From: Thermodesulfobacteriaceae bacterium
GTDB taxonomy: Bacteria; Desulfobacterota; Thermodesulfobacteria; Thermodesulfobacteriales; Thermodesulfobacteriaceae
Direction: 5' to 3'
Length of the DNA stretch: 13,937 nt
Assembly: GCA_015494725.1 (NCBI GenBank)
Contig: WGAR01000033.1
Location: 1 to 13,937 of the forward strand
Part shown: positions 1 to 7,346 of the stretch, in pieces
Position numbering within the stretch: the first letter of the stretch is position 1
Layout: every line of letters starts with the position of its first letter
Program-made: the position numbers and the translations under genes
The notes under the pieces: generated by a model
What the model was told of the DNA's origin: nothing
What the model saw: the letters and a program-made list of their open reading frames with translations, nothing else
Database searches by the model: none

Positions 1-365
1 GGTTCGGCCTGGGGATCACGAAAGACCCCGGTGGTATCCACTACCAGGCGAACCCCCTCCTCCTTCCACTTGATTTCTTTGGGATTGCGTGCCTCCCTCA
101 GGACCTTCACCGGCACCCCGTCAATGGTCATGGTGCCTTCCTTGTCGTTGAGGTTTTCAATGACCCGCCCCCCTCGATATCCGTGAAGATAGGTGGAAAG
201 GTGGCCGTAAGTGCTGTCTTTTTCGATATAGGAAGCCAGATCCTCCAGCGAGCGCCCCACCTCCCGGCCAGTGTTGACCACGATTTCGGAGAAATATTTG
301 CGTGCCACGTGGTGCCAAAGGGTGAGTTTCCCGATACGTCCTAGCCCGTTAATGCCTAGTTTCAT
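1..365 (-). CDS. Divergent glyceraldehyde-3-phosphate dehydrogenase-like protein, N-terminal part (runs off left edge)
   Basis: My translation of the minus strand from the ATG at 365-363 gives 121 residues with no stop before the window edge. It opens with MKLGINGLGRIGK, the GAPDH NAD(P)-binding Rossmann motif (GLGRIG at residues 7-12), and later has a TTGVF segment matching the STGxF segment of GAPDH, so the fold is well supported. It is clearly not a copy of the gap gene at 4573-5577. After the second strand the usual IND is replaced by VNTGRE, so the Asp that normally contacts the adenine ribose of NAD is missing and NADP use is possible (inference). The catalytic Cys lies outside the window, so activity cannot be judged. 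A strong Shine-Dalgarno sequence at 371-378 fixes the start. It lies 60 bp downstream of the PPDK-like gene, probably in the same transcript. Confidence 0.85.
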   Translation of the reverse strand, partial: MKLGINGLGRIGKLTLWHHVARKYFSEIVVNTGREVGRSLEDLASYIEKDSTYGHLSTYLHGYRGGRVIENLNDKEGTMTIDGVPVKVLREARNPKEIKWKEEGVRLVVDTTGVFRDPQAE

Positions 366-370
366 TGTCC

Positions 371-378
371 CCTCCTTT
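371..378 (-). promoter_or_regulatory. Ribosome binding site of the GAPDH-like gene
   Basis: On the minus strand the sequence reads AAAGGAGG followed by GGACA and the ATG at 365. This near-perfect Shine-Dalgarno with 5-nt spacing decides the start and suggests this gene is translated independently of the gene upstream. Confidence 0.75.
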
Positions 379-397
379 CTTCTTTGAGATATTTGGT

Positions 398-411
398 GGG
401 CTCCGGAGCCC
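398..411. repeat. 14-bp perfect palindrome in the intergenic gap
   Basis: GGGCTCCGGAGCCC is its own reverse complement and lies in the 60-bp gap between the PPDK-like stop and the next start. No T-run follows it on the minus strand, so it is not a typical intrinsic terminator. It could be an operator, an mRNA-processing hairpin or chance in GC-rich DNA. Confidence 0.4.
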
Positions 412-425
412 TTATACCCCCTATC

Positions 426-3400
426 TTAAGGACCCACCACCTCCTTCACCGGGTGTTTACCCAGATACACATTTCCCTTCAACCCATCAATGCTGATCCA
501 GTCTCCCAGCCGAACGGTGTACCCGTTGAAGCGGGCCCTTTTGTTTTCCTCGTCGATAGCCATTACCTCACACCCCACCACACAGGTCTTCCCCAGACGC
601 GAAGCCACGATGGCTGCGTGCGAGGTCTGTCCTCCCCGAGCCGTAAGCAACCCGTCGGCCTGACTGATTTCTTTAATATCGTCCGGCACGGTATCGTAAC
701 GCAGGAGGATCAACGGAGCCTCCGGATCCTCCTGACGCATACGTCTGATATCCTCCAGATCAAAAACCACCCGCCCGGAAAGGGCTCCCCCGGCTACTCC
801 TATCCCCTTGCCCAGAAAGTATCGGCTCAATTCCTCGGGATGCTCGAATACCTGGACCCGGGGACGTTCCTCCTGGGTGACCATGTCCCGCACCTGGAGG
901 ATATAGAGATCCTCCCTTCTCGGCCCCTCGAAGGTGAATTCCATCTCCTGATGGGACCATTTCTTTTCATACACCAGATGCTGAGCAATATCAAAAAGGG
1001 CCTGATAGATCTCGGGAAAGGCCTCTTCCAGAGAAGGCCCCTCACGACCCTCCCTTTTACGCTGTTCGATGGAGATGGGATAGGTATTTACCAGCCCCGA
1101 AACGATGTCCTCCCCCTGATTGCCGGGGGTATAATCTCCCCAAAGGGCCAGCCGAGAGAGCTTTCCGTAGGGAGGTGCGGTAAAAACCACCCCGGTGCCG
1201 GAACGAACTCCCAGGTTGCCGAAGGTCATGGTCTGCACGATGACCGCTGTGCCCCAGTCTTCGGAAATGCCCATGATCTCCCGATAAACCCGGGCCTTCT
1301 TGGCCTCCCAGGAAGCAAAAACCAGTTCCACCGCCCGGGCCAGCTGTTCCCAGGGATCATCGGGCAGAGAGATACCATATTTTTCGATCATTTTGCGATA
1401 AAGCAAGGCCAGCTCTTTCATCTCCTCACCGGAGAATTCCCGCTTCTTCTTGACTCCGTAAAGCCGTTTGTGTGAGCGCATCAGCTGGTTAAAAAGTTCC
1501 CGCTCCAGGCCATGGGCCATGGCCCAGCTCTGCACGAAACGACGATAGGTATCCCAGGCAAACCAGAGGTTCCCGGTCTTTTCCGCCAGGCCCTCCACTA
1601 TCTCCGGATTGAGCCCCAGATTGAGGATGGTGGACATCATTCCCGGAAGAGAAATGGCAGCCCCGCTGCGCACGGAAAGAAGAAGCGGGTTTTCCGGGGA
1701 CCCGAAACGGCGCCCTACCCGCTCCTCCAGGAGATGGACCCTTTCCCGGATCCGATCCATAAGATCCAGATAAGCCTGCCTATACTTGGATATTACCGGA
1801 TAGCAACGATAGACCTCGGTGGTCAGAACAAAACCCGGCGGAACCGGCAGTTTCTCTTCCACCAGCAGCAGGAGATTATAGGCCTTGTTGCCCAGATGGA
1901 TGAGGTCCCTGGCCAGAGGATTGGGATGATAGAGGTCGCAAAGAGCCCGATCCGGATCATAGCTCATAAGCAGATCCAGATCCCGCGGTTCCAGAAGCTC
2001 CCTTTGCTTGAGCAGGGTCTGATAGATTCGCAGGACGAAATTGTCCAGAGGTTGAAGCACGAAGGAGGAAGCCACCAGCTCCCGGGTAAAGGTCTCCGTA
2101 ACCCGGTGGATGAATTCCCCCTCGGACAGCCCGGAGGTACCCCGCCGATAGCGGGGCAGAAGCCTGCGGCGCCCCATCTGCCGCAGGATAATCCCCAGAT
2201 TTTCCACGTGCGGACTGATGTAATAGGTCTTGATGATGTGGCGCACCCCTTCGAGCAGCCCCCGGAAGATGTCCAGATACTGCGTATAGGTAAAACAACG
2301 CATCTTGAGGGAGTTTTCCAGGAGCTGGAGATAGATATCGAATTTCTTGGAGCTTATCCCCTCCACCGCCAGCCCCTGGCGGAAGAGCTTGAGATACTTG
2401 AGTACGGTAAAGAAAGTGGCCCGGGTAATGAAGGGAAAATCGAAACTCTGCACCAGCTCCTCGAACCAGTTGCGAGCCAGATTCTCCAGACGAAAGGAAA
2501 GCCCCAGAGCGTCGAACTTCTTCTCGTGATAGCGACCGTACATGGAGGGAATGTCCGCCGCAATGTGACGCTTGAGGTAAATATCCTCCCGGGGAGCAAA
2601 CTTCTGCGGCGAAAGGATGATATTGTCCTTTAAGTATTGAAGATAATCCAGCAATTTTTTGAGACGTTTATCCAAACGAGGCTCTGAAAGCCCGGCCAGG
2701 AGGTCGTCTATTCCCTCAAAGCCCCACTGCCGCGCTTCCTCCAGGTATTCCCGCAGGTCCTCCGGAGATAAGCTGTATTTCTGTTTTTCCAGACGGTACA
2801 TCTCGTAAAGGAGCTGAACCCGGCGCTTCTCCTTTTCCGAGACCGGTGCCCGGGAGAGGATATCCTGTATCTCCTCCGGGGAGAACCGGAGTAATTCCTC
2901 GGCTTCCCGGATCTTAAGGGTCTCGAAAAGGTGCCTTACCGCCCGATGTGCTTCGCTCGTAAGGGGGTCAGAGGGGTCCAGCCCCTCCCACAGCTCCTTG
3001 GGAATAAAGGGTTTGAGGGGTTTTTTGTCCAGGGTAAGCCAGTAGCGAAATATAGCCGCGATAAAATCCAGGATCAGATTGGAACTTTCCACATGACTCT
3101 GTTTGCGCAGAAAGTGGATAAGGGGATCCTTACGCTGATGCAGTTCGTCGATCTCGGTGGAAACATCCCGCAGACGACCCTCGGCCCCGATCTCATTAAA
3201 GTAAATGGGCAATAACCGGCAGAACTGACGCACCAGATTATAGACCGGGGCTATATCCGCATTGAGCAAACGGGAGACGTCCTTCTGGAAAAGATCCGTA
3301 TCCCGGATACAGGTTCCGGCCAGAGTGAGGTTGATAATAAGGGCCGAAAGGAGGGTGACACACCACTTGGGATTGCGCTCGAAGATCTCCAGCCATACCC

Positions 3401-4571
3401 GCACATTGAGAAGATGGGCCGGATTACAGATAACATGCCACTCCTGATCCACCCCCTGGATCTCGGGGTACTGGAAACCGAATTTAATCACCTCTTCCAC
3501 GAATATTTCCGCCAGATGCGGATCTTCCCGGTCCAGGATCTCAAAGCCCAGATTCTTGATGCACTGGAGGGCCGTCCAGGGAAAAAGCCGGACCTTCTTC
3601 TTGAGGAGCTCAAAGGTGCGTACCACCAGGCTATCCAGATGTTCCCGGGTCTCGGAACGGATAAGCGAAACCAGGCTGTGATTGATCTCCCGCAGGATCT
3701 CTTCGTGAATAAGGGCCAGGGCCGGATGTTCGGCCATCTTAAAAAGAAAAAGCAGCTTCAGATCCTCCGGCCCCTCTTTCTTACTGGAAAGGGCCTCCAG
3801 CTGGGCCGGAATGCTTCGAAAATTCCGGATAAGGTCCAGATGATCGGGCAAGGCAAGCAACTCCGACCAGGAAGGATCCTGGTCCAGGGCCTTCAGGTAT
3901 CTCCGCAGGGTCCGATGGGAGATGGGTTCCACCAGTTCCCGGTAGGCCTTTACCTGCGGAAAATAACGGGCCGGATCCGGAGCCCTCAGCCAGAAGCGAT
4001 AGGTGGCCTCCAGAGAACGGAGGACCAGCGACCTCAGGGCCTCGGGCGGAGGAAGGGGAGAAAGATGCAGATATTTTTCCGCCAGACGTTTGAAGGAATA
4101 ATAACTCTCGAGAAAGGTCTCCCAGTGTTCCTCGGGGAGCCTTTCCAGGGCCTCAAAGACCCCCTCGAACACCGGAAGGTAGCGCGGCCAGTCCTCTTCT
4201 TTCAGGACCTCGAAGGTCTTCTCCAGGACCGAAAACAGCCCCTCGCCGGACTGAGCCCAGAATTCTTTCTTTTTCTCTCCAAAGCCCCAGAAGAATATAT
4301 CCGTAATCACCCACAGGGCCCTCGGGCCCTGTGGGTGATTTACAATGACCCGCAGGTTCTTCAGGGCAAAGGAACGTAAATCGGAGAGGACCAGACGCAG
4401 GTTCCGGTAGGGATGATAGGCCTCTTTCAAAAGCTCTTCGGCCTGCTTTTCCAGCCCCCGATACCCCGCAACCGCCTCCACCAGAACCAGATGCTGCTCG
4501 TCCGGGCGGATATCCGTAACCGCGGTCTCCGCCAGGTTGGCCAGCAGGGCCTTGGAGGTATAGGCCGGCAT
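426..4571 (-). CDS. PPDK-like ATP-grasp / phosphohistidine protein with large unknown N-terminal region, no PEP-binding barrel
   Basis: The protein has 1381 residues. Residues 1 to about 870 are mostly helix-forming and match no family I recognise; there is no signal peptide or convincing membrane segment. From about 880 to 1232 there is a PPDK/PEP-synthase ATP-grasp domain: GNKAYNL (895-900 region, K896), SVRSGA (R968), SLPGMM, SGTGVVF, NQGEDIVSG, EMEFT (E1209, E1211) and LQVR (Q1226, R1228) match the ATP-binding and catalytic positions of PPDK. The swivelling phosphohistidine domain follows (about 1255-1375), with GGQTSHAAI and H1318 as the phosphoryl carrier. The protein ends 63 residues later, so the PEP/pyruvate TIM barrel of true PPDK and PEP synthase is absent. 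It should therefore move phosphate from ATP to H1318 and then to an unknown acceptor, in the manner of rifampin phosphotransferase or glucan water dikinase (inference). It starts 1 nt after the gap stop, implying translational coupling. Codons 78-89 form an exact palindrome. Confidence 0.88.
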   Translation of the reverse strand: MPAYTSKALLANLAETAVTDIRPDEQHLVLVEAVAGYRGLEKQAEELLKEAYHPYRNLRLVLSDLRSFALKNLRVIVNHPQGPRALWVITDIFFWGFGEKKKEFWAQSGEGLFSVLEKTFEVLKEEDWPRYLPVFEGVFEALERLPEEHWETFLESYYSFKRLAEKYLHLSPLPPPEALRSLVLRSLEATYRFWLRAPDPARYFPQVKAYRELVEPISHRTLRRYLKALDQDPSWSELLALPDHLDLIRNFRSIPAQLEALSSKKEGPEDLKLLFLFKMAEHPALALIHEEILREINHSLVSLIRSETREHLDSLVVRTFELLKKKVRLFPWTALQCIKNLGFEILDREDPHLAEIFVEEVIKFGFQYPEIQGVDQEWHVICNPAHLLNVRVWLEIFERNPKWCVTLLSALIINLTLAGTCIRDTDLFQKDVSRLLNADIAPVYNLVRQFCRLLPIYFNEIGAEGRLRDVSTEIDELHQRKDPLIHFLRKQSHVESSNLILDFIAAIFRYWLTLDKKPLKPFIPKELWEGLDPSDPLTSEAHRAVRHLFETLKIREAEELLRFSPEEIQDILSRAPVSEKEKRRVQLLYEMYRLEKQKYSLSPEDLREYLEEARQWGFEGIDDLLAGLSEPRLDKRLKKLLDYLQYLKDNIILSPQKFAPREDIYLKRHIAADIPSMYGRYHEKKFDALGLSFRLENLARNWFEELVQSFDFPFITRATFFTVLKYLKLFRQGLAVEGISSKKFDIYLQLLENSLKMRCFTYTQYLDIFRGLLEGVRHIIKTYYISPHVENLGIILRQMGRRRLLPRYRRGTSGLSEGEFIHRVTETFTRELVASSFVLQPLDNFVLRIYQTLLKQRELLEPRDLDLLMSYDPDRALCDLYHPNPLARDLIHLGNKAYNLLLLVEEKLPVPPGFVLTTEVYRCYPVISKYRQAYLDLMDRIRERVHLLEERVGRRFGSPENPLLLSVRSGAAISLPGMMSTILNLGLNPEIVEGLAEKTGNLWFAWDTYRRFVQSWAMAHGLERELFNQLMRSHKRLYGVKKKREFSGEEMKELALLYRKMIEKYGISLPDDPWEQLARAVELVFASWEAKKARVYREIMGISEDWGTAVIVQTMTFGNLGVRSGTGVVFTAPPYGKLSRLALWGDYTPGNQGEDIVSGLVNTYPISIEQRKREGREGPSLEEAFPEIYQALFDIAQHLVYEKKWSHQEMEFTFEGPRREDLYILQVRDMVTQEERPRVQVFEHPEELSRYFLGKGIGVAGGALSGRVVFDLEDIRRMRQEDPEAPLILLRYDTVPDDIKEISQADGLLTARGGQTSHAAIVASRLGKTCVVGCEVMAIDEENKRARFNGYTVRLGDWISIDGLKGNVYLGKHPVKEVVGP
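4305..4340. repeat. 36-nt exact palindrome (17-bp arms, 2-nt loop) inside the PPDK-like gene
   Basis: Bases 4305-4321 and 4324-4340 are perfect reverse complements, separated by two bases. The element covers exactly codons 78-89 of the PPDK-like gene (NHPQGPRALWVI). The transcript should fold into a very stable hairpin about 230 nt after the gap stop codon. No U-run follows, so it is not an intrinsic terminator. It could be an inserted palindromic element, an RNA-stability hairpin or an assembly artefact. Confidence 0.8.
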
Positions 4572-4572
4572 C

Positions 4573-5577
4573 TTAGCTCTCGCGGGAGTGCATATAAAGG
4601 ATTAAGTCCAGAACCCGGTTGGAATACCCCCATTCGTTGTCGTACCAGGCCAGCACCTTGACCAGGGTCCCCTCGATCACCTTGGTGGATAGACCATCTA
4701 CAATAGAGGAATGAGGATCGCCCAGAAGATCACAGGAAACCAGCGGCTCCTCGATATAGCGCAGATAACGGCTCTGGGCCTCCTGGAAAGCCCGATTCAC
4801 CTCCGGAACCGTGGTCTCCTTTTCCACCACCACGGTAAGATCCACCAGGGACACATCCGGGGTGGGAACCCGGATGGCCATACCATCGATCTTCCCCTGA
4901 AGTTCCGGGATCACCCGCCCTACCGCCACCGCGGCCCCGGTTTTGGTGGGAATCATGTTCAGGGCCGCGGCCCGGGCCCGACGGAGATCCTTGTGGGGCA
5001 AATCCAGCAAACGCTGATCGTTGGTATAGGCATGCACCGTGGTCATCAGGGCCTGTTTGATCCCGAAACGATCCAGCAGAACCTTAAGCACCGGGGCCAG
5101 ACAGTTGGTGGTGCAGGAGGCATTGGAAACCACCCGGTGCTTGGTGGGATCATATTCGTATTCATTTACCCCCATAACCACGGTGAGATCCTCGTTTTTG
5201 GCCGGAGCGGTAATGATCACCCGCCGGGCTCCCCCCTCGAAGTGCCCCCGGGCCAGATTGGCATCGGTAAAACGTCCGGTGGACTCCACCACATATTCCA
5301 CGTCCACCTCCCGCCAGGGAATGGCCGAGGGTTCCCTTTCCTGGAAGACCCGGATCTCCCGCCCGTCCACATAGAGTTGATTATTCTCCGCCCGCACCTC
5401 GTGGGGAAAGATGCCGAATACGGAATCATATTTCAAAAGATGGGCCAGGGTAGCCGCATCCGTGAGGTCGTTGATGGCCACGATCTCGATATCCTTGAAT
5501 TCAGGATACTTATAAGCCGCCCGCAGAATCGCCCGCCCGATCCGTCCAAAACCATTAATACCTATACGGATTCCCAT
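4573..5577 (-). CDS. gap: Glyceraldehyde-3-phosphate dehydrogenase (type I, NAD-type)
   Basis: A 334-residue protein, the usual length for GAPDH. It oxidises and phosphorylates glyceraldehyde 3-phosphate to 1,3-bisphosphoglycerate, reversibly, in cytoplasmic glycolysis and gluconeogenesis. Visible motifs are the NAD-binding GINGFGRIGR at the N-terminus, IND with D37 as the likely ribose contact, SNASCTTN with catalytic C155, H182 in TTVHAYTND, LDLPHKDLRRARAA, and WYDNEWGYSNR near the end. D37 together with the LP pair in DLPHKD points to NAD rather than NADP (family knowledge). The start at 5577 is chosen because of the strong Shine-Dalgarno at 5581-5590 and because the protein starts where GAPDHs normally start. 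Oddly, the same frame is open upstream through rimI without a stop, so a 501-residue RimI-GAPDH fusion is also possible. The stop is 1 nt before the PPDK-like start. Confidence 0.97.
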   Translation of the reverse strand: MGIRIGINGFGRIGRAILRAAYKYPEFKDIEIVAINDLTDAATLAHLLKYDSVFGIFPHEVRAENNQLYVDGREIRVFQEREPSAIPWREVDVEYVVESTGRFTDANLARGHFEGGARRVIITAPAKNEDLTVVMGVNEYEYDPTKHRVVSNASCTTNCLAPVLKVLLDRFGIKQALMTTVHAYTNDQRLLDLPHKDLRRARAAALNMIPTKTGAAVAVGRVIPELQGKIDGMAIRVPTPDVSLVDLTVVVEKETTVPEVNRAFQEAQSRYLRYIEEPLVSCDLLGDPHSSIVDGLSTKVIEGTLVKVLAWYDNEWGYSNRVLDLILYMHSRES

Positions 5578-6078
5578 CTTATCCTCCCTTATTTGTGGAT
5601 TTTCTTCTCCAATCTGGATATATGGTAAGATCTCTTCCGGCCCCGTCAAGGAACGCTCCATGAGCAGGGCATCCCCGGGGGAATAAAACCCCGGCCGTAC
5701 CCCCACCACCCGGAATCCCCACTTGGCATAAAGGGCCAGGGCGGCTTCGTTTCCTGCCTCCACTTCCAGGGTAGCCCTGACAGCCCCCCTCGTCCGGGCC
5801 CAGCGCAGCCCCTCCCGCAGGAGGGCCTCTCCGAGCCCCTTCCGTCTCCAGGACGGAGATACCGCTATCCGGGCCACCTGAAGTTCGTCGGCAATGAGCC
5901 AGAAGCAGCCGTATCCCAGAACCTTTCCTCCCGCCTCGGCTACCACCATCCGAGCGTACGGCTTCTTGAATTCCCGCAGGATCTGTTCCTTACTCCAGGG
6001 GCGAGAAAAAGAGACCCTTTCTATCCGCAGGAGATCCGCAAGATCCTTGCGACAGGCCGAACGGAGGACGAACCTCAT
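5578..6078 (-). CDS. rimI: Ribosomal protein S18 alanine N-acetyltransferase-like GNAT; frame continues into gap
   Basis: A GNAT acetyltransferase of the RimI type, which acetylates protein N-terminal amino groups (ribosomal protein S18 in E. coli) using acetyl-CoA. Visible features are the LQVARIAVSPSWRRKGLG strand and acetyl-CoA loop (RRKGLG, 78-83), the LEVEAGNEAALALYAKWGF segment (104-122) and GDALLMERSL (135-144), which is where RimI proteins usually end. After that come 23 residues of unfamiliar linker and then the GAPDH start Met, with no stop codon between. The listed end is therefore where gap begins, not a real terminator codon. The ATG directly abuts the TGA of the EIIA gene. RimI assignment rests on size and motifs; another protein N-acetyltransferase is possible. 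The missing stop may be a true fusion, a read-through with an internal gap start, or a sequence error. Confidence 0.82.
5581..5590 (-). promoter_or_regulatory. Internal ribosome binding site of gap
   Basis: The minus strand reads AAGGGAGGAT three bases before the ATG at 5577. It lies inside the open frame that joins rimI to gap and is the main argument that GAPDH is made as a separate protein even though no stop codon separates the two. Confidence 0.7.
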
Positions 6079-6474
6079 TCAATTCTCGAAGAAATCCGCA
6101 GAACGGACGATGGACTTCCTCCCGGCCTCGGCCACCAGAGCCGCCAGTTCCCGGGGAGGGAGATCACGATGCTGCAGGGCCTTGATGAGCATGGGAAGAT
6201 TAACCCCGCATACCACCTCCACCTGCCCCTCCTGCAGAAAAGCCAGCCCCAGATTGGAAGGGGTGCCCCCGAAAAGGTCGGTAAGGATCAAGACCCCCTG
6301 ACCCTGATCGGCTGCGGAAATGGCCTCTTCGATGCGTTTGCGGATGTCTTCCGGAGGATCATCCGGGGTAATATCCACCGGGATGGCCACCCCGTCTTCC
6401 TCCAGGATGAATCCGGCCACCTTGACCAGTTCGTGAGCCAGATTCCCGTGGGCCAGGACCAGGATCCCGGTCAT
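6079..6474 (-). CDS. PTS EIIA component, mannose/fructose family
   Basis: A 131-residue stand-alone EIIA of the mannose family. In that family a His near the N-terminus accepts phosphate from HPr and passes it to EIIB. Here it is H9 in ILVLAHGNLA, and the family motif LTDLFGGTPSN is present in the middle of the protein. No EIIB, EIIC or EIID gene for sugar uptake lies in the window, so a regulatory role is likelier than transport, as proposed for similar orphan EIIAs next to rapZ in delta-proteobacterial lineages (inference). It overlaps the rapZ stop by 4 nt (ATGA) and abuts rimI, so it is translationally coupled on both sides. Confidence 0.92.
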   Translation of the reverse strand: MTGILVLAHGNLAHELVKVAGFILEEDGVAIPVDITPDDPPEDIRKRIEEAISAADQGQGVLILTDLFGGTPSNLGLAFLQEGQVEVVCGVNLPMLIKALQHRDLPPRELAALVAEAGRKSIVRSADFFEN

Positions 6475-7346
6475 ACCTTCTCCTTTTCCAGATCTCTATG
6501 GGTAATCAATACCTCATAGCCGCTTTCCTTCAGCATCTCGGCCAGGGCCTCCACCACAGCCACGGATCGATGCCGCCCGCCGGTACACCCCACGGCCACC
6601 ACCACATAAGCCCTCCCTTCTTTTTCATAATACGGAATGACCAGATTTAAAAGCTCCCGCGTATATTCCAGAAATTTCTGCCCCTGGGAATTATCCAGCA
6701 CATAGACCTGTACCCTTCTTTCCCGACCGGAAAATGGCCTCAATTCAGGCACAAAATAGGGGTTGGGCAGGAAACGGATATCGAACACAAAGTGGGCCTC
6801 AGGGGGCAGGCCGTATTTGAACCCGAAGGAAAGGAGGTGCACGGTGGGAAGACGAAGGGACTTTCGGCCTCCGTAGCGGCGCAGGATCTCCGCCCTTAAT
6901 TGATAGAGGTTGAAACGGGAGGTATCCAGGATCATGGTGGCCCGTTCCCGAAGAGGGGCCAGGATCTGGTTTTCCTTCTCCAGGGCCTCGCGCAGGGAAA
7001 CCCCCCGGGCCAGAGGATGGGGCCTTCGGGTCTGGCTGAAACGATAGATGAGTACCTCCAGGGAGGCGGTAAGAAAAAGGACCTCGAAGGCATAACCCTC
7101 CTCGGAAAGCCTGTTCCATAATCTTTCGAAGTTTTCCGGATCCAGGCCGGAGCGTACATCCATCACCACCGCCACCCTGGAAACCCCGGCGCGCTCCTGA
7201 ACCTCCAGGAGGGGCAGAAGAAGTTCCGGCGGAAGATTATCGATGCAGAAAAAACCCAGATCCTCAAAGGCCTTGAGGGCCGTACTCTTTCCGGACCCGG
7301 ACAACCCGGAAATGATCACCAGTTCGGGCTTGGCCTTAGAATTCAC
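6471..7346 (-). CDS. rapZ: RNase adapter protein RapZ (YvcJ-type nucleotide-binding protein)
   Basis: A 291-residue P-loop protein, close to the E. coli length of 284. Walker A is GLSGSGKST (residues 14-22), followed by FFCIDNLPPEL, a family hallmark, and the C-terminal domain carries VAVGCTGGRHRS. In E. coli RapZ binds glucosamine-6-phosphate and directs RNase E to the small RNA GlmZ, controlling envelope precursor supply. GlmZ is not expected outside enterobacteria, so the target here is unknown. The start is a GTG at 7346-7344, overlapping the ptsN end by 11 nt; I see no strong Shine-Dalgarno, so it probably depends on coupling to ptsN. The link to ptsN, EIIA and LPS genes fits a role in envelope and carbon control. 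Confidence 0.95.
   Translation of the reverse strand: MNSKAKPELVIISGLSGSGKSTALKAFEDLGFFCIDNLPPELLLPLLEVQERAGVSRVAVVMDVRSGLDPENFERLWNRLSEEGYAFEVLFLTASLEVLIYRFSQTRRPHPLARGVSLREALEKENQILAPLRERATMILDTSRFNLYQLRAEILRRYGGRKSLRLPTVHLLSFGFKYGLPPEAHFVFDIRFLPNPYFVPELRPFSGRERRVQVYVLDNSQGQKFLEYTRELLNLVIPYYEKEGRAYVVVAVGCTGGRHRSVAVVEALAEMLKESGYEVLITHRDLEKEKV

Noticed and set aside
297..312. Sigma54 promoter (TGGCACG match) on the minus strand
   Set aside because: The -24-like half is present, but the TTGC -12 half is missing at the right spacing, and it lies inside the GAPDH-like coding region.
384..1475. Long open frame on the plus strand (also 1512-2633, 3414-4379, 4711-5628)
   Set aside because: Each lies opposite a protein with clear family motifs or a continuous reading frame; they have no recognisable domains and are shadows of GC-rich coding DNA.
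4305..4340. Palindrome as an intrinsic terminator for gap
   Set aside because: No U-run follows on the minus strand, and the element is inside a long intact reading frame.
426..4571. Naming the 1381-residue protein pyruvate phosphate dikinase or PEP synthase
   Set aside because: The PEP/pyruvate barrel is missing, so only the ATP-grasp and phosphohistidine domains justify the family link.
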